A stretch of DNA of 64,000 bases, taken from the NCBI RefSeq assembly GCF_002252675.1, contig NZ_NQKY01000005.1, forward strand, positions 62,001-126,000, in the 5' to 3' direction. Origin of the DNA: Synechococcus sp. BO 8801 (GTDB lineage Bacteria > Cyanobacteriota > Cyanobacteriia > PCC-6307 > Cyanobiaceae). A model generated the notes under the pieces. That model was not told the origin of the DNA. It saw nothing but the letters and a program-made list of their open reading frames with translations, and made no database searches. The translations under genes and the position numbers were made by a program. Positions 48,851 to 59,157 of the stretch are shown one piece after another. Positions within the stretch are counted from its first letter, which is position 1; the number at the start of each line of letters is the position of its first letter.

Positions 48851-50014
48851 TCAGTAGTCGACGCCGCGCTTGAGGTCGACGCCCCGCTCGGCGTAGTGCT
48901 TGTGGCACACCATCTCCGAGTGGACGCTGGCCAGGTCGAAGTAGGCCGGCCGGCTCTTGCAGCGGCCCGTGATGATCACCTCGGTCTCGGTGGGTTTGCG
49001 CAGCAGGGTCTGGACGATCGGCTCCACCGGCAGCAGCTCCAGATCCACGGTGGGGTTGAGCTCGTCGAGGATCACGGTCTTGTAGAGGCCGCTGGCGATG
49101 GCGGCCCGGGCGATCTCCCAGGCCCGTTCCGCCTCCACGTAGTCGATCGGCTGCTGCTGGCCGCGCCAGACGATGGCGTCGCGTCCCGAGCGCAGGTGAT
49201 CCACCAGGTGGGGGTAGCTCTCCCGCAGGGCGGCGATGGCTGCATCCTCGGTGTAGCCCGCCCCGCCCTTGAGCCACTGCAGGATCAGCACCCGGTGGCT
49301 CTTGTCCTGGCTGATGCCCCGGCCGATGGCCTGCAGGCCCTTGCCCAGGGCGCTGGTGGATTTGCCCTTGCCTTCGCCGGTGTAGATCTCCAGGCCCTCC
49401 AGCCCCTGCTGGGGGCCGCTGTGGGCCCGCATCTCCGAGTGCAGATCGGCCAGCTGCACCAGCTGGCGCGGTGCCCCCCGGCCGGTGCAGATGATCTCCA
49501 TCCCCGCCGGCTTGGTGGCCAGGGTGCGCACCACCTCCTCGGTGTCGAGCAGGCCTAGGTCGAGCACGGGGTTGAGCTCATCGAGCACCACCACCGAGTA
49601 GAGGTTGCTGGCGATCGCCCCCTTGGCGATGTCCCAGCCCCGCTGGGCCTCCTGATGGTCGAAGCGGGTGGCTTGCTCAGCGCTGAAGTGGTCGCCGCGG
49701 CCGGTGCGCACCTGGTCGATCAGGTGGGGGAAACCCTGCTGCAGGGCCTCGATGGCGCTGTCCTCGTCGTAGGCGCGGCCGGGGCCCTTGAGGAACCGCA
49801 GCAGCAGCACCCGGGTGCGCTTCTGCTCGCAGATGCCCAGCCCGATGGTGCGCAGCACCACCCCCAGGGCCGCCTGGCTCTTGCCCTTGCCTTCCCCGTC
49901 GTAGACGTGCAACTGCCCGTGGGCCCGCTCGTCGCTGCCGGCGGCGGTGCGGATGCCGATGCCCCGTCCGGTGCCGCGCTGCGGGGTCTGGGTGCTGCGG
50001 GCGGCGGGGGTCAT
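48851..50014 (-). CDS. cobO: tandem corrinoid adenosyltransferase (CobO/BtuR, two domains)
   Basis: Two corrinoid-adenosyltransferase domains lie in one 387-residue chain. The first has P-loop YDGEGKGKSQAALG and SVVVLDELNPVLDLGLL; the second has P-loop YTGEGKGKSTSALG and KTVILDELNPTVDLELL. Each would adenosylate cob(I)alamin or cobyrinic acid diamide using ATP. The fusion mimics the dimer of single-domain CobO. It ends 40 bp before a channel gene on the opposite strand. No cobalamin riboswitch was recognised nearby. Confidence 0.92.
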   Translation of the reverse strand: MTPAARSTQTPQRGTGRGIGIRTAAGSDERAHGQLHVYDGEGKGKSQAALGVVLRTIGLGICEQKRTRVLLLRFLKGPGRAYDEDSAIEALQQGFPHLIDQVRTGRGDHFSAEQATRFDHQEAQRGWDIAKGAIASNLYSVVVLDELNPVLDLGLLDTEEVVRTLATKPAGMEIICTGRGAPRQLVQLADLHSEMRAHSGPQQGLEGLEIYTGEGKGKSTSALGKGLQAIGRGISQDKSHRVLILQWLKGGAGYTEDAAIAALRESYPHLVDHLRSGRDAIVWRGQQQPIDYVEAERAWEIARAAIASGLYKTVILDELNPTVDLELLPVEPIVQTLLRKPTETEVIITGRCKSRPAYFDLASVHSEMVCHKHYAERGVDLKRGVDY

Positions 50015-50065
50015 CGGCGGGTGGTACCGGTCCGGATGCTACCGAGCCTTGCCAGGATCTACGCC

Positions 50066-50938
50066 ATGCCCGCCACCCGCCGCCTCAGCCTGCTCGAAGC
50101 CCTGCCGGCCCCGCTGGAGCGGGGCCTGGAGGCCCTCTGCCGCCAGCTCGACGCCTTCCCGCAGGTGGTGGTGGCCTACTCCGGCGGTGTCGACAGCGCC
50201 CTGGTGGCCGCCCTGGCCGGCGACCGGCTCGGGGAGCGGGCCCTGGCGGTCACCGGCGTCTCGCCGGCCCTGGCCCCCCACCTGCGCCGGGAGGCCAGCG
50301 ACCAGGCCCGCTGGCTGGGCCTGCGCCACCGGGAGGTGCCCACCACGGAACTGGCAGACCCCGCCTACACCAGCAACCCCCAGGATCGCTGCTACGCCTG
50401 CAAGCGGGAGCTGCACCGGCTGCTGGCCCCGATCGCCGCCGCTGCCCGGGGGGCCCAGGTGCTGGACGGGGTCAACCGCGACGACCTCGGCGACCACCGG
50501 CCCGGGATCCGGGCCGCCCGGGAGTTCGGTGTGCGTTCACCCCTGGCGGAGGCCGGCATCGACAAAGCCGGTGTGCGCCAGCTCTCCCGTGCCCTCGGGT
50601 TGCCCTGGTGGGACAAGCCGGCCCAGCCCTGCCTTGCCTCCCGTTTCCCCTACGGCGAACCGATCAGCGCCACGCGGCTGGCCCGGGTGGCCGCCGCCGA
50701 GGACTGGTTGCGCCAGCACGGTTTTCCAGAGCTGCGGGTACGCAGCCAGGGGGAGACGGCCCGCATCGAGATCCCTGCGGCCGGATTGCCTGCGGCGCTG
50801 GAGAGTCTGGCCCAGGGTGAGCTGCGCCCCGAGCTGGTGGGGGCGTTCAGGGGGATGGGGTTCACCGCCGTCGCCCTCGACCTGGAGGGGCTGGTGAGCG
50901 GCAAGCTGAACCGTGCCCTGGCACAGGAGCTGCCGTGA
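50066..50938 (+). CDS. larE: LarE-type ATP-dependent sulfur transferase
   Basis: The 290-residue protein has the PP-loop VVVAYSGGVDSALVAALAG, PQDRCYACKRELHRLLAPI, VLDGVNRDDLGDHRPGIRAA and QPCLASRFPYGEPI with the Cys that gives sulfur in LarE of Lactobacillus. LarE makes the dithio pincer nickel cofactor of lactate racemase-type enzymes. LarB and LarC genes are not in the window. The ATG at 50066 is chosen because the family sequence begins there. Confidence 0.88.
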   Translation: MPATRRLSLLEALPAPLERGLEALCRQLDAFPQVVVAYSGGVDSALVAALAGDRLGERALAVTGVSPALAPHLRREASDQARWLGLRHREVPTTELADPAYTSNPQDRCYACKRELHRLLAPIAAAARGAQVLDGVNRDDLGDHRPGIRAAREFGVRSPLAEAGIDKAGVRQLSRALGLPWWDKPAQPCLASRFPYGEPISATRLARVAAAEDWLRQHGFPELRVRSQGETARIEIPAAGLPAALESLAQGELRPELVGAFRGMGFTAVALDLEGLVSGKLNRALAQELP

Positions 50939-50952
50939 GTGCACGCAGGAAA

Positions 50953-50978
50953 GCCGCCGGAGAAAGGTCCCCGGCGGC
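50953..50978. terminator. hairpin between larE and speD
   Basis: GCCGCCGG (50953-50960) pairs exactly with CCGGCGGC (50971-50978) across a 10-base loop. It lies between the convergent ends of larE and speD, so it may stop transcription from both sides. There is no long T-run, so efficiency is uncertain. Confidence 0.5.
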
Positions 50979-50998
50979 TGGATGTGGTTCACCGGCGC

Positions 50999-51493
50999 TC
51001 AGGCGCTGGCGAGGTGGGGCTCCCTCTGACTGTCGATCAGGGCCTCGGGCGTCTCGCGCCGGAAGCTGGTGAGCTTGTGGCGGCCGGCGCCCAGCTCCTC
51101 CCACAGGACCTGGCAGGCCTTCTCCGGCATGGTGTGGTCACCGCAGGTGAACACGTCCACCGCCGCATAGCCCGACTCGGGCCAGGTGTGGATGGAGATG
51201 TGGGACTCCGCCAGCAACGCCAGGCCCGTGACGCCCTGGGGTTCGAAGCGGTGGGTGATCAGGTTGAGCAGGGTGGCACCAGCGCGTCTGGCTGCTGTCG
51301 TGATGGTGTCCCTGAGGAAAGCTTCGTCGTCGAGCCTTGCGCAATCGCAGTCGTAGAGCTCGAGGATGCAGTGTTTCCCTACCGCGTCGGTGGTGTCGCC
51401 AGGGGCGGAGACGGGGCTTGCAATGGCGTGGGTGGGGGAGGCGGCGGGCTTCCATCCCGGGTTGGGATGCAGGCTGGAAAGGGTCTGGTTCAT
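50999..51493 (-). CDS. speD: S-adenosylmethionine decarboxylase proenzyme
   Basis: The protein has the SpeH-type core: [20 protein letters not shown], then [20 protein letters not shown], where the Glu-Ser pair is the self-cleavage site that makes the pyruvoyl group, and DVFTCGD. It supplies decarboxylated SAM for spermidine synthesis. The N-terminal 40 residues are a low-complexity extension before the core. It is convergent with larE, separated by a hairpin. Confidence 0.93.
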   Translation of the reverse strand: MNQTLSSLHPNPGWKPAASPTHAIASPVSAPGDTTDAVGKHCILELYDCDCARLDDEAFLRDTITTAARRAGATLLNLITHRFEPQGVTGLALLAESHISIHTWPESGYAAVDVFTCGDHTMPEKACQVLWEELGAGRHKLTSFRRETPEALIDSQREPHLASA

Positions 51494-51581
51494 CGAATCC
51501 GGTCAAACAGGTCTCACCATACGCGCCGGAGCGCGGAACTGAGGTTCGCCAGGCTGCCTGCGGCAGCAGGGAGTTCGGGCC

Positions 51582-52733
51582 TCAGGGCACCAGCGCTCCG
51601 CTGCGCAGTTCCACCACCTGGCTGCGGGCCCGCCAGCCCGTGCTGAAGGCCTCCAGGTGGGTGGCGCTGACCAGACACTGGTGGCCGTCCCCCACCGCCT
51701 CCAGCAGCAGCTGCTGGCGCCCCGGGTCAAGTTCGGCCAGCACGTCGTCGAGGAGCAGCAGCGGCGGCTGACCCACCACCTGGCCCACCAGCTCCAGCTC
51801 CCCCAGCTTCAGGGCCAGCACCAGGGTGCGCTGCTGGCCGGCGGAGCCGTAGCGCCGGGCGGCCTGGCCGCCGATCAGCAGGGCCACCTCGTCCCGGTGG
51901 GGACCCACCTGGCACTGGCCCAGCCGCTCCTCCTGGGGCCGCTGCTGGCGCAGCTGCTCCTCCAGGGCCTGGCGCCAGGGGCCCTCCTCGTCGCTGGCCT
52001 CGGCCAGCACGGTGCCGCTGATGTAGTCGAGCTGGAGCGGTTCGGCGGCCCCGCCGATGCGCTGCTGCCAGGCCGCCGCCAGCGGCTCAAGGCGCCGCAG
52101 GGCCCGCTGGCGGCGGCGGTGCAGGCGGGCCCCGACCAGGGCCATCTGGGCATCGAAGGCCTCCAGCAGCTCCGGCTGTTGGCCGGCGCCCAGGCCGCGG
52201 CGCAGCAGCTGGCTGCGCTGCCGCAGCAGCCGCCCGTAGCGGCTCAGCAGGGAGCCGTAGACCGGCTCCAGCTGCAGCACCACCCGGTCCAGCCACTGGC
52301 GCCGCAGGGCCGGCTCGCCCCGCACCAGGTCCAGGTCGAGGGCGCTGAAGCCGACGCAGCGCAGGGGGCCGATCAGGTCCAGCTGCCGCTCCAGCCGCTT
52401 GCCGTTGCGGAACGCCTGGCGTCCGCCGCTGCGCCGCAGCTCCAGCTGCAGGCTGTCGGCTTCATCGGTGAGGGCCCCCAGCCGGCTGAAGGGGTGACCG
52501 TGGCCGATCAGATCCCGGTCGACGCTGCAGCGGTGCGAGCGCAGGCTGGTGAGCAGTTCCACCCCCTCCAGCAGATTCGACTTGCCCTGGCCGTTGCTGC
52601 CGATGACGAGCAGACGGGGCGCCTCCAGTGTCAGCTGCAGGCCGTCGATGTTGCGGAAGTGCCGGAGGTCCAGGCGGTGCAGCCGGATGGTTCTGGGGCG
52701 GTCAGCCGCTAAGGTACCGCCATCGGAGGCCAA
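51582..52733 (-). CDS. recF: DNA replication and repair protein RecF
   Basis: The 383-residue protein is Rec[18 protein letters not shown] near the start, the P-loop [52 protein letters not shown] as ABC-type signature, and [15 protein letters not shown] as Walker B. It helps load RecA at single-strand gaps. The ATG at 52733 lies 30 bp from the tRNA on the other strand. No dnaN or gyrB is adjacent. Confidence 0.95.
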   Translation of the reverse strand: MASDGGTLAADRPRTIRLHRLDLRHFRNIDGLQLTLEAPRLLVIGSNGQGKSNLLEGVELLTSLRSHRCSVDRDLIGHGHPFSRLGALTDEADSLQLELRRSGGRQAFRNGKRLERQLDLIGPLRCVGFSALDLDLVRGEPALRRQWLDRVVLQLEPVYGSLLSRYGRLLRQRSQLLRRGLGAGQQPELLEAFDAQMALVGARLHRRRQRALRRLEPLAAAWQQRIGGAAEPLQLDYISGTVLAEASDEEGPWRQALEEQLRQQRPQEERLGQCQVGPHRDEVALLIGGQAARRYGSAGQQRTLVLALKLGELELVGQVVGQPPLLLLDDVLAELDPGRQQLLLEAVGDGHQCLVSATHLEAFSTGWRARSQVVELRSGALVP

Positions 52734-52764
52734 GGTTCCCCAGGGGGCCGGAAGCGCCGTGGCA

Positions 52765-52838
52765 GGGCATGTAGCTCAGTTGGATAGAGCGTCAGATTCC
52801 GGTTCTGAATGTCGGGGGTTCGAGTCCCTCCATGCTCG
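52765..52838 (+). tRNA. tRNA-Arg (anticodon CCG)
   Basis: A full cloverleaf is visible: acceptor GGGCATG (52765-52771) with CATGCTC (52831-52837), D-stem GCTC/GAGC, anticodon stem TCAGA/TCTGA with loop TTCCGGT giving anticodon CCG, and T-arm GGGGG TTCGAGT CCCTC. The discriminator base is G. The 3' CCA is not encoded. The GNAT gene's stop begins at the very next base on the other strand. Confidence 0.93.
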
Positions 52839-53318
52839 TCAGCCCAGCCCCTCCTCTCGTCCGCTCCGCAGGTCGAGACCCATGGCCCGGATCCCTCCGG
52901 GGTCGACCACGAACCCGGCCCGGGTGAGGGCCGTCACCGCTTCGGGCGGGGCGGACAGGGAGATGCTGCAACCGCTCAGTTCCCGCCGCAGGCGGGCCAG
53001 GGCGGCCTGAACCAGGGCGCCGATCACCTCATCCCGGCAGGGGTCGCCCGGATCGGCCACCAGGTCCCAGAGGTTGGCATTGAGGGCCTGGTCACTGGTG
53101 GCGCGCACGAAGCCCACCAGCTGGCCGCCGGGGTTGAGCACCACCAGATGCCAGGTGCTGCGGGCCAGTACCCGTTCCCATCGGTCCGGGCTGCGGGGGG
53201 CATCCCCGCAGGCCACCAGCAGGCGGTTGAGGCAGGCCGGATCGGGGTCGTGCTGCTGCAGCAGGGCGTAGCCCTCCCGCAGGCGGGGAGTCGGGGGCTG
53301 GCTGCGGAAAGGGATCAA
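52839..53318 (-). CDS. GNAT-family N-acetyltransferase
   Basis: The 159-residue protein has a GNAT layout: WHLVVLNPGGQLVGFVRATSD, then ANLWDLVADPGDPCRDEVIG, where RDEVIGALVQAALARL resembles the acetyl-CoA-binding turn (R/Q-x-x-G-x-G/A), and SLSAPPEAVTALTRAGFVVD, ending GLDLRSGRE. It would acetylate an amino group of an unknown substrate. Its stop abuts the tRNA end. A gap of 16 bp separates it from the ppc stop on the same strand, so it may be last in that operon. Confidence 0.78.
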   Translation of the reverse strand: MIPFRSQPPTPRLREGYALLQQHDPDPACLNRLLVACGDAPRSPDRWERVLARSTWHLVVLNPGGQLVGFVRATSDQALNANLWDLVADPGDPCRDEVIGALVQAALARLRRELSGCSISLSAPPEAVTALTRAGFVVDPGGIRAMGLDLRSGREEGLG

Positions 53319-53334
53319 CAGAGAGTCCAGGGAA

Positions 53335-56300
53335 TCAGCCCGTGTTGCGCATGCCGGCGGCGATGCCGTTGATGGTGAGCAGGGCGCCGCGCAGCAGCTC
53401 GCTGCGGCTGTAGGTGCGGCCGTCGCCGCCTGCCGGCCCGTCGCCGGGCCCCTCGCTCATCGGCGGCTGCCGTTTCTGCTCCCGCAGCCGGCGCAGCAGC
53501 GCCACCTGCAGGTAGCCCAGGGGGATGATCGTGCGGTTGCGCAGGTCGACCGAGAGCTGCAGGGCCGGGTCGCCGTCGAGGAGCCGGCTGTGGTTGCTGA
53601 TGCGCAGCACCAGGGAGTGGGTGAGGGCGAACTCACTGGCGATCGCCTCGAAGATCTGGGCGAACACCTCCTTGTTCTGGGGACGCCCCAGGGAGGTGAC
53701 GTAATGGCCCGCCAGCTCCAGGTCGACCTTGGAGAGGGTCATCTCCACCTTGGAGATCAGCATGCGGAAGAACGGCCAGCGCTGGTAGAGCAGCTGCAGC
53801 AGCTCCATCTGCTCGCCGTCGGCATCGAGCTCGGCCTGCAGGGCCGTGCCCACCCCGTACCAGCTGGGCAGCAGGAAGCGGCTCTGGGTCCAGCCGAACA
53901 CCCACGGGATGGCCCGCAGGCTGGAGAGATCCTTGGCGCCGCTCTTGCGCCGGGCCGGCCGGCTGGAGATCTGCAGCTTGCTGATCTCCTCGATCGGTGT
54001 GACCTGCTGGAAGAAGGCCACCAGGTCGGGGTTGTCGTGCACCAGGGCCCGGTAGTGGTCGCGGGAGCGGGCCGCGAGCCGCTCCATCAGCACGTTCCAG
54101 GTGGGGGTGTCGTCCACCGGGGTGCTGACCATGCTGTTCTGGAGCACGGCGGTGGTGACCGTTTCCAGGTTGTAGAGGGCCAGTTCCGGCAGGGAGTACT
54201 TGGAGGCCAGCACTTCCCCCTGCTCGGTGATCTTGATGCGTCCCTTCAGGGTGCCGCTGGGCTGGGCCAGGATCGCCTGGTAGGCGGGGCCGCCGCCCCG
54301 GCCCACCGAACCGCCGCGGCCATGGAAGATGCGCAGGGCGACGTCGTGGGCATCGGCCAGCGACTGCAGGGCGATCTGGGCCCGGTGGATCTCCCAGTTG
54401 CTGGAGAGGAAGCCGGAATCCTTGTTGCTGTCGGAGTAGCCCAGCATCACCTCCTGGAGGGGCTGCTCGCCGTCGCTGTTGCTGATCAGCAGCTGGCGAT
54501 AGAAGGGGTCGGCGAACAGCCGCCCCATCACCGCCGGGGCCCCCTGCAGGTCTTCGACCGTCTCGAACAGGGGGATCACCAGCAGGGCTGATTTCTGGGC
54601 CATCGGATCCACCAGCCCGGCCTCCTTGGCCAGGAGCACCACCTCCAGCAGATCCGACACCGTGTGACTCATGGAGATCACGTAGGTGCGGCAGATGCGC
54701 CGGCCGAACTCCTGCTGCAGCCGCTGCAGCATCCGGAACACGGCGAAGGTCTCGGCGGTGGGGGCGCTCCAGCGGGCCGCCGGCGGCAGCAGGGGCCGGC
54801 GGGTCTTGAGTTCGCTCAGCAGCCATTCCACCCGCTGCTCCTCGTCCATCTCCCCGTAGGGCACCGGCAGCAGCAGGTAGCGGCTGAGCTCGTCGATGGC
54901 GTCGCTGTGGCGGGTGCTCTCCTGGCGGATGTCGAGGCTGGCCAGGGAGAAGGCGAAGATGTGCACCTGGCTGAGCAGGTCCTGCAGCGCTTCGCAGCTC
55001 AGGCCGGTGGCATCGAGGCTCTCCTTGATCAGCTCCAGGTCGGTGCGGAATTCCTCCACCGAGGCGTAATGCAGTTCCTGGGGGGGGGCCGGCTCCATCA
55101 GGCTGCTCAGTCCGGCCTCGTAGCCGGAAGAGCCGTCGCAGGGGGATTCCCAGCCCGCCTCGGCCAGCTGCTGGTTGCGCTGCTGGGTGAGCCGCAGGCG
55201 CTCGAGGGTGTAGCTCAGCTTGAGCCGGTAGGGCTCGAGCCGGTAGCGGGCGGCGCGCTCCTCGTAGATCTCCGGGAAGCGCAGCCGGTCCATCTCCAGG
55301 GATTCCAGCAGGGCGGGGCTCACCTGGCTCCACTGCATCGAGATGCTGAGCTGGTCGCGCAGGACCGACACCGCCTGGATGTAGCGGGCCAGCATCAGCT
55401 GCCGCTGGAAGCAGGCCGTGCGCCAGGTGACATCGGGGGTGACCGAGGGGTTGCCGTCCCGGTCGGAGCCCACCCAGGAGCCGAAGGTGCAGAAGGCGTC
55501 CTTGGGGGGCTGCACGTCGGGGTAGCTGGCGGCCAGGGCGGCGCGGATGCGCTGGCGCAGCTGGGGCAGGGCGTCGAAGAGCACCTGCTGGAAGTAGTGG
55601 AGGGCGTAGTCGACCTCGTCGATCACCGACGGCTTGAACTGGTGCAGCTCATCGGTGCGCCACCACAGCCGGATCTCCTCCTCCAGCTGCTGGCGCAGCC
55701 GGTCGTTGTCGTCCGGGTTGCCCTGGCCGTTCACCTGCAGCTTCTGGATCAGGGCCGCCACCCGCCGCTGCTTGTGGCGCACGGTGTGGCGCACGATCTC
55801 GGTGGGGTGGGCCGTGAACACCAGCCGGATGTCCAGTTCCCGCAGCAGGCCTTCAAGTTGGCCCGGGGGCACGTTCAGGGCCCGCAGACGCTCGAACAGC
55901 TGGCGGAAGGTGGCCGGATCGCTCTGGCTGGCCAGGGGCGGCAGGAAGGGATCGTTGCTGGCGGGGGCGGGGGCCCGCTTGATGCTTTCGAGGTAGCTGT
56001 CCTCCTCGATGTGCTGCTCGAGGATGTTGACCAGCTGGAAGTAGAGGGAGAAGGCCCGGGCCGCGGCGATCCCCTCCGCCAGGTCCATGGCCTTGATCAG
56101 CGCCACGATGCCGTCGGTGTCGACGGCGGAGCTGGCCTCCGGGTCGAGGCCCGGCGCCACCGGACCACTCAGTTCCTTGAGCCGCAGCAGGCGTTCCACC
56201 TGCTCGGGGGGGCATTCGCTGCGCAGCACCGTCTGCCAGAGATCCTCCACCAGTTCCAGCCGCTCGGTGAGCAGTCGGATCACCCCGGGTGAGGCCTCGG

Positions 56301-56367
56301 CGGGAACGACCGAAGGCTCGGTCAGGTGGAGCCGCATGGGGGCGGTGGGCGCGGGGGTGCTGTTCAT
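53335..56367 (-). CDS. ppc: phosphoenolpyruvate carboxylase
   Basis: The 1010-residue enzyme has the PEPC motifs: [19 protein letters not shown] with catalytic His, [57 protein letters not shown] and the C-terminal [10 protein letters not shown]. It fixes bicarbonate onto PEP to give oxaloacetate for amino-acid and tetrapyrrole synthesis. The Met at 56367 overlaps the gshA stop (ATGA), so the pair is translationally coupled. The frame extends 44 codons further up inside gshA, but those codons lack family character. Confidence 0.95.
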   Translation of the reverse strand: MNSTPAPTAPMRLHLTEPSVVPAEASPGVIRLLTERLELVEDLWQTVLRSECPPEQVERLLRLKELSGPVAPGLDPEASSAVDTDGIVALIKAMDLAEGIAAARAFSLYFQLVNILEQHIEEDSYLESIKRAPAPASNDPFLPPLASQSDPATFRQLFERLRALNVPPGQLEGLLRELDIRLVFTAHPTEIVRHTVRHKQRRVAALIQKLQVNGQGNPDDNDRLRQQLEEEIRLWWRTDELHQFKPSVIDEVDYALHYFQQVLFDALPQLRQRIRAALAASYPDVQPPKDAFCTFGSWVGSDRDGNPSVTPDVTWRTACFQRQLMLARYIQAVSVLRDQLSISMQWSQVSPALLESLEMDRLRFPEIYEERAARYRLEPYRLKLSYTLERLRLTQQRNQQLAEAGWESPCDGSSGYEAGLSSLMEPAPPQELHYASVEEFRTDLELIKESLDATGLSCEALQDLLSQVHIFAFSLASLDIRQESTRHSDAIDELSRYLLLPVPYGEMDEEQRVEWLLSELKTRRPLLPPAARWSAPTAETFAVFRMLQRLQQEFGRRICRTYVISMSHTVSDLLEVVLLAKEAGLVDPMAQKSALLVIPLFETVEDLQGAPAVMGRLFADPFYRQLLISNSDGEQPLQEVMLGYSDSNKDSGFLSSNWEIHRAQIALQSLADAHDVALRIFHGRGGSVGRGGGPAYQAILAQPSGTLKGRIKITEQGEVLASKYSLPELALYNLETVTTAVLQNSMVSTPVDDTPTWNVLMERLAARSRDHYRALVHDNPDLVAFFQQVTPIEEISKLQISSRPARRKSGAKDLSSLRAIPWVFGWTQSRFLLPSWYGVGTALQAELDADGEQMELLQLLYQRWPFFRMLISKVEMTLSKVDLELAGHYVTSLGRPQNKEVFAQIFEAIASEFALTHSLVLRISNHSRLLDGDPALQLSVDLRNRTIIPLGYLQVALLRRLREQKRQPPMSEGPGDGPAGGDGRTYSRSELLRGALLTINGIAAGMRNTG

Positions 56368-57527
56368 GATCCTCCAGGAACCTCGGCTGCTTCTGTCGCC
56401 AGCCATGCGTCCAGCGCCTTCTCCCGGGACGCAAGCGCCACGGCCTCGCTGCCGATGATCGCACCGATGCTTTCGCCGCGCCCATGGCGCGCCAGCCATC
56501 GCATCGCCTGGTTGCCGCCGGCGAGGAGGTCGTGGAGGGGCGCCAGCCAGCGCGTCAGCCCCAGCTCCGCCGCCAGCGGCGCCATCGCCTCCAGCTCGGT
56601 GGCGATCCAGTCGCGGGCCTCCAGCGTTTCCCCGGTGCGCCAGTGCACCAGGCGGGCCTGGAGGCTGGTGCGGGCCGCCGCCCGGTCGTTGGCATCGGCG
56701 ATCGCCTCCAGTTCAGCGGCCCCGAACCGGCTGGCGGCCAGGGGATCCTGGCCCAAGGGATCCTGCAGCAGCTGCTGCAGGCGCAGTTCGGTGAAGGCGG
56801 TGACCGCCAGCAGCAGCAGCGGATCGTCGATCAGGTCGCAGATGCGGATCTCCAGGCGGTTGAGGCCATGGGGCCGGTCGTCGCCATTGGGCCGCACCGA
56901 CGTCCAGAGGTGACGCACGTTGCGCATCGCCCCGGCGGCCAGCTGCTCCTCCATCCAGTCGATGTAGTGGCCGTGGTCCCGGAACAGGGGCACCAGGGGG
57001 GGCGTGATCGGAAACTGCAGCCAGCGCTGGGAGTGGGCCCCTGTGACCTCTCCGTCGAGGAAGGGGGAGCTGGCGCTGAGGGCGAGCAGCAGGGAGGCTT
57101 CGCAGCGCAGCAGGCGCAGGCCCGCGAACAGGGCGTCCATGTCCGTCAGGCCCAGGTTGATGTGGACGCTGGCGGTCACCACCCGGGTGCCGTAGGTGGC
57201 CTCGATGTAGGCGTGGTAAGGGTTCTCGGGGTCGGAGCGCTCGAAGCTGCGGCTGTCCCCCAGGCTCAGGGTGCTGCCCGGCAGCAGGGTGAGCCCACGG
57301 GGCTCCAGCCAGCGGCGCAGGCGACGGCGCGGTTCCAGCAGCAGCTCCAGCTGGGCGGTGTAGGAGGCCTCCGGCGGGGTGACGTACTCGAGGTTGCGGT
57401 GGTCCGGCTCGGTCATGAACCCCGCCAGTGCGGCGGCCGCTTCGGCGGAGCAGCCCACCACCGTGCCGTCGGCCCGACCGGTGTACATCTCGACTTCGAA
57501 GCCCTTCAGCAGCAGGGGAGCGCTCAT
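56364..57527 (-). CDS. gshA: glutamate-cysteine ligase, cyanobacterial type
   Basis: The 387-residue protein starts [20 protein letters not shown] with Glu residues of the active site, then [40 protein letters not shown] and [20 protein letters not shown]. This is the cyanobacterial GshA type, which joins glutamate and cysteine, the first step of glutathione synthesis. Overlaps of 4 bp with trpE upstream and ppc downstream make it the middle gene of a coupled operon. Confidence 0.92.
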   Translation of the reverse strand: MSAPLLLKGFEVEMYTGRADGTVVGCSAEAAAALAGFMTEPDHRNLEYVTPPEASYTAQLELLLEPRRRLRRWLEPRGLTLLPGSTLSLGDSRSFERSDPENPYHAYIEATYGTRVVTASVHINLGLTDMDALFAGLRLLRCEASLLLALSASSPFLDGEVTGAHSQRWLQFPITPPLVPLFRDHGHYIDWMEEQLAAGAMRNVRHLWTSVRPNGDDRPHGLNRLEIRICDLIDDPLLLLAVTAFTELRLQQLLQDPLGQDPLAASRFGAAELEAIADANDRAAARTSLQARLVHWRTGETLEARDWIATELEAMAPLAAELGLTRWLAPLHDLLAGGNQAMRWLARHGRGESIGAIIGSEAVALASREKALDAWLATEAAEVPGGS

Positions 57528-59092
57528 GGCGTCGCGTCGGCCCCGTCGGCCACGGCCGGCTCCAGGCAGGCCAGGGCCTTGAGCATGCCGCGCGCCTTGT
57601 TGCGGGTTTCCTGGTACTCCGCTTCCGGGCGGGAGTCGGCCACGATCCCGGCACCGGCCTGCACCTGCACCCGCCAGCCGCCCTCGGGGTGGGGCAGCAC
57701 CACCATGGTGCGGATCGTGATGGCCGTGTTGAGGGCTCCGGCCAGATCCACCGCTCCGTAGACGCCCGAGTAGGGCCCGCGGGCATCCGGCTCGAGGGCA
57801 TGGATGAGCTGCATGGCGCGGATCTTGGGGGCTCCGCTCACGGTGCCCGCCGGGAAAGACGCCATCAGCAGGTCCCAGATGTCGTGATCCTCGGTCAGCA
57901 GCCCCTCCACCTCGCTGACGATGTGCATCACGTGGGAGTACTTCTCGATCACCATCAGTTCGGTGACCTGCACCGTGCCGGCCCGGCAGACCCGGCCCAG
58001 GTCGTTGCGGCCCAGGTCGACCAGCATCACGTGCTCCGCCCGCTCCTTCGGATCGGCCAGCAGCTCCTCGGCCAGGGCCGCATCCTGGGCGTCATCGGCG
58101 CCACGGGGCCGGGTGCCGGCGATGGGGCGCAGGGAGGCCTTCACCCCTTCAGCGCAGGGCTCCGCCTTCACCATCACCTCGGGACTGGAGCCGATCAGGT
58201 GCCAGTCGCCGAAGTTGAAGAACGCCATGTAAGGCGAGGGGTTGACCATCCGCAGGCTGCGGTAGAGATCGAAGGGGTCGTGGGTCACCCGGGCCTCGAA
58301 CCGCTGGCTCAGCACCAGCTGGAACACGTCGCCGGCGGCGATGTGCTCGGCCGCGGCCGCCACAGCGCCCTCAAACTCCTCCTGGCCCCGGTTGCTGCGG
58401 GTGGCCAGCTCGGCACCGCTCGCCTCGTGCCAGGCCAGCGGCTTGACGTGGGCCGGCAACGGGGCGTGCATGCGGGCCTCAAGGGCCTCGATGCGGGCCG
58501 CCGCCCGGTCGTAGGCCTCACCGGGATCGGCCCCTGCGGAGAGGTCCACGTAGGCCACCGCCGTGATCTGGCGCTTCACCTGGTCAAACACCAGCAGGCT
58601 GTCGGCCAGCATCCAGCAGCCGTCCGGCGGGGCCCCGTCCGGGGCGTCGTGGACCGGCACGCTGGGCTCGATCCAGCGGATCAGCTCGTAGCCCCAGAAG
58701 CCGAACAGCTGGGCCACCGCCGGCAGGCCCTCCACCGGGCCGGGGCGCAGGGGGGCCAGAGCCTCCCGCAGCAGGCTGAAGGGGCTGCCCTGGAGCTGTT
58801 CGCTGCGGCCATCGCGCCAGCGCCTCTCGCCCCGGTCACCGCGGCAGGTGAGGGTCCAGAGCGGGTCGGTGACGACGAAGCTCCAGCGGCCCAGCTGCTC
58901 GCCCCCCTCCACCGATTCCAGCAGCACCCCATGGCTGCCGCCCGCCCCCACCTTCAGCCAGGTGGTCAGGGGGGTCTCCAGGTCGGCGGGCCAGCGCTTC
59001 CAGAGGGGCAGGAGATTGACGGCCAAGTCAGCGCCTGCCTCCCCACCGGCGATCCGGGCGAGGAAGGCGCTGCGATCAGAACCGGGCATCAC
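57524..59092 (-). CDS. trpE: anthranilate synthase component I
   Basis: The 522-residue protein has the chorismate-binding core: LVLSQRFEARVTHDPFDLYR, RPIAGTRPRGADDAQDAAL, RAEHVMLVDLGRNDLGRVCR and ASFPAGTVSGAPKIRAMQLI. The N-terminal domain keeps the tryptophan-sensing LLES motif (GVLLESVEGGEQLGRWSF), favouring TrpE over PabB. It makes anthranilate from chorismate with the TrpG subunit, which is not in the window. It overlaps gshA by 4 bp. Confidence 0.93.
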   Translation of the reverse strand: MMPGSDRSAFLARIAGGEAGADLAVNLLPLWKRWPADLETPLTTWLKVGAGGSHGVLLESVEGGEQLGRWSFVVTDPLWTLTCRGDRGERRWRDGRSEQLQGSPFSLLREALAPLRPGPVEGLPAVAQLFGFWGYELIRWIEPSVPVHDAPDGAPPDGCWMLADSLLVFDQVKRQITAVAYVDLSAGADPGEAYDRAAARIEALEARMHAPLPAHVKPLAWHEASGAELATRSNRGQEEFEGAVAAAAEHIAAGDVFQLVLSQRFEARVTHDPFDLYRSLRMVNPSPYMAFFNFGDWHLIGSSPEVMVKAEPCAEGVKASLRPIAGTRPRGADDAQDAALAEELLADPKERAEHVMLVDLGRNDLGRVCRAGTVQVTELMVIEKYSHVMHIVSEVEGLLTEDHDIWDLLMASFPAGTVSGAPKIRAMQLIHALEPDARGPYSGVYGAVDLAGALNTAITIRTMVVLPHPEGGWRVQVQAGAGIVADSRPEAEYQETRNKARGMLKALACLEPAVADGADATP

Positions 59093-59105
59093 GGCGACAG
59101 GCAGG

Positions 59106-59136
59106 CAAAAAAAACGGGGCTCTCGGCCCCGCCGTT
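59106..59136 (-). terminator. rho-independent terminator of psaD
   Basis: Read on the minus strand, GCGGGGCC and GGCCCCGT-type arms (GGGGC/GCCCC core) around CGAGA form a stem, followed by eight T residues (the A-run at 59107-59114 of the plus strand). It lies 22 bases after the psaD stop and separates psaD from the trpE operon. Confidence 0.88.
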
Positions 59137-59157
59137 ATAGGTGCTGGCCGGCCAGGC

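Noticed and set aside
50015-50065. cobalamin riboswitch before the tandem adenosyltransferase
   Set aside because: The gap before the gene is only about 50 bp, far too short, and no B12-box-like sequence was seen.
52765-52838. tRNA-Arg as attachment site of an island
   Set aside because: No integrase gene or partial repeat of the tRNA 3' end was found near; neighbours are housekeeping genes.
54664-56292. 542-codon open frame opposite ppc
   Set aside because: Antisense shadow of a strongly conserved enzyme; its translation is a repetitive Gly/Leu/Val/Gln series without motifs.
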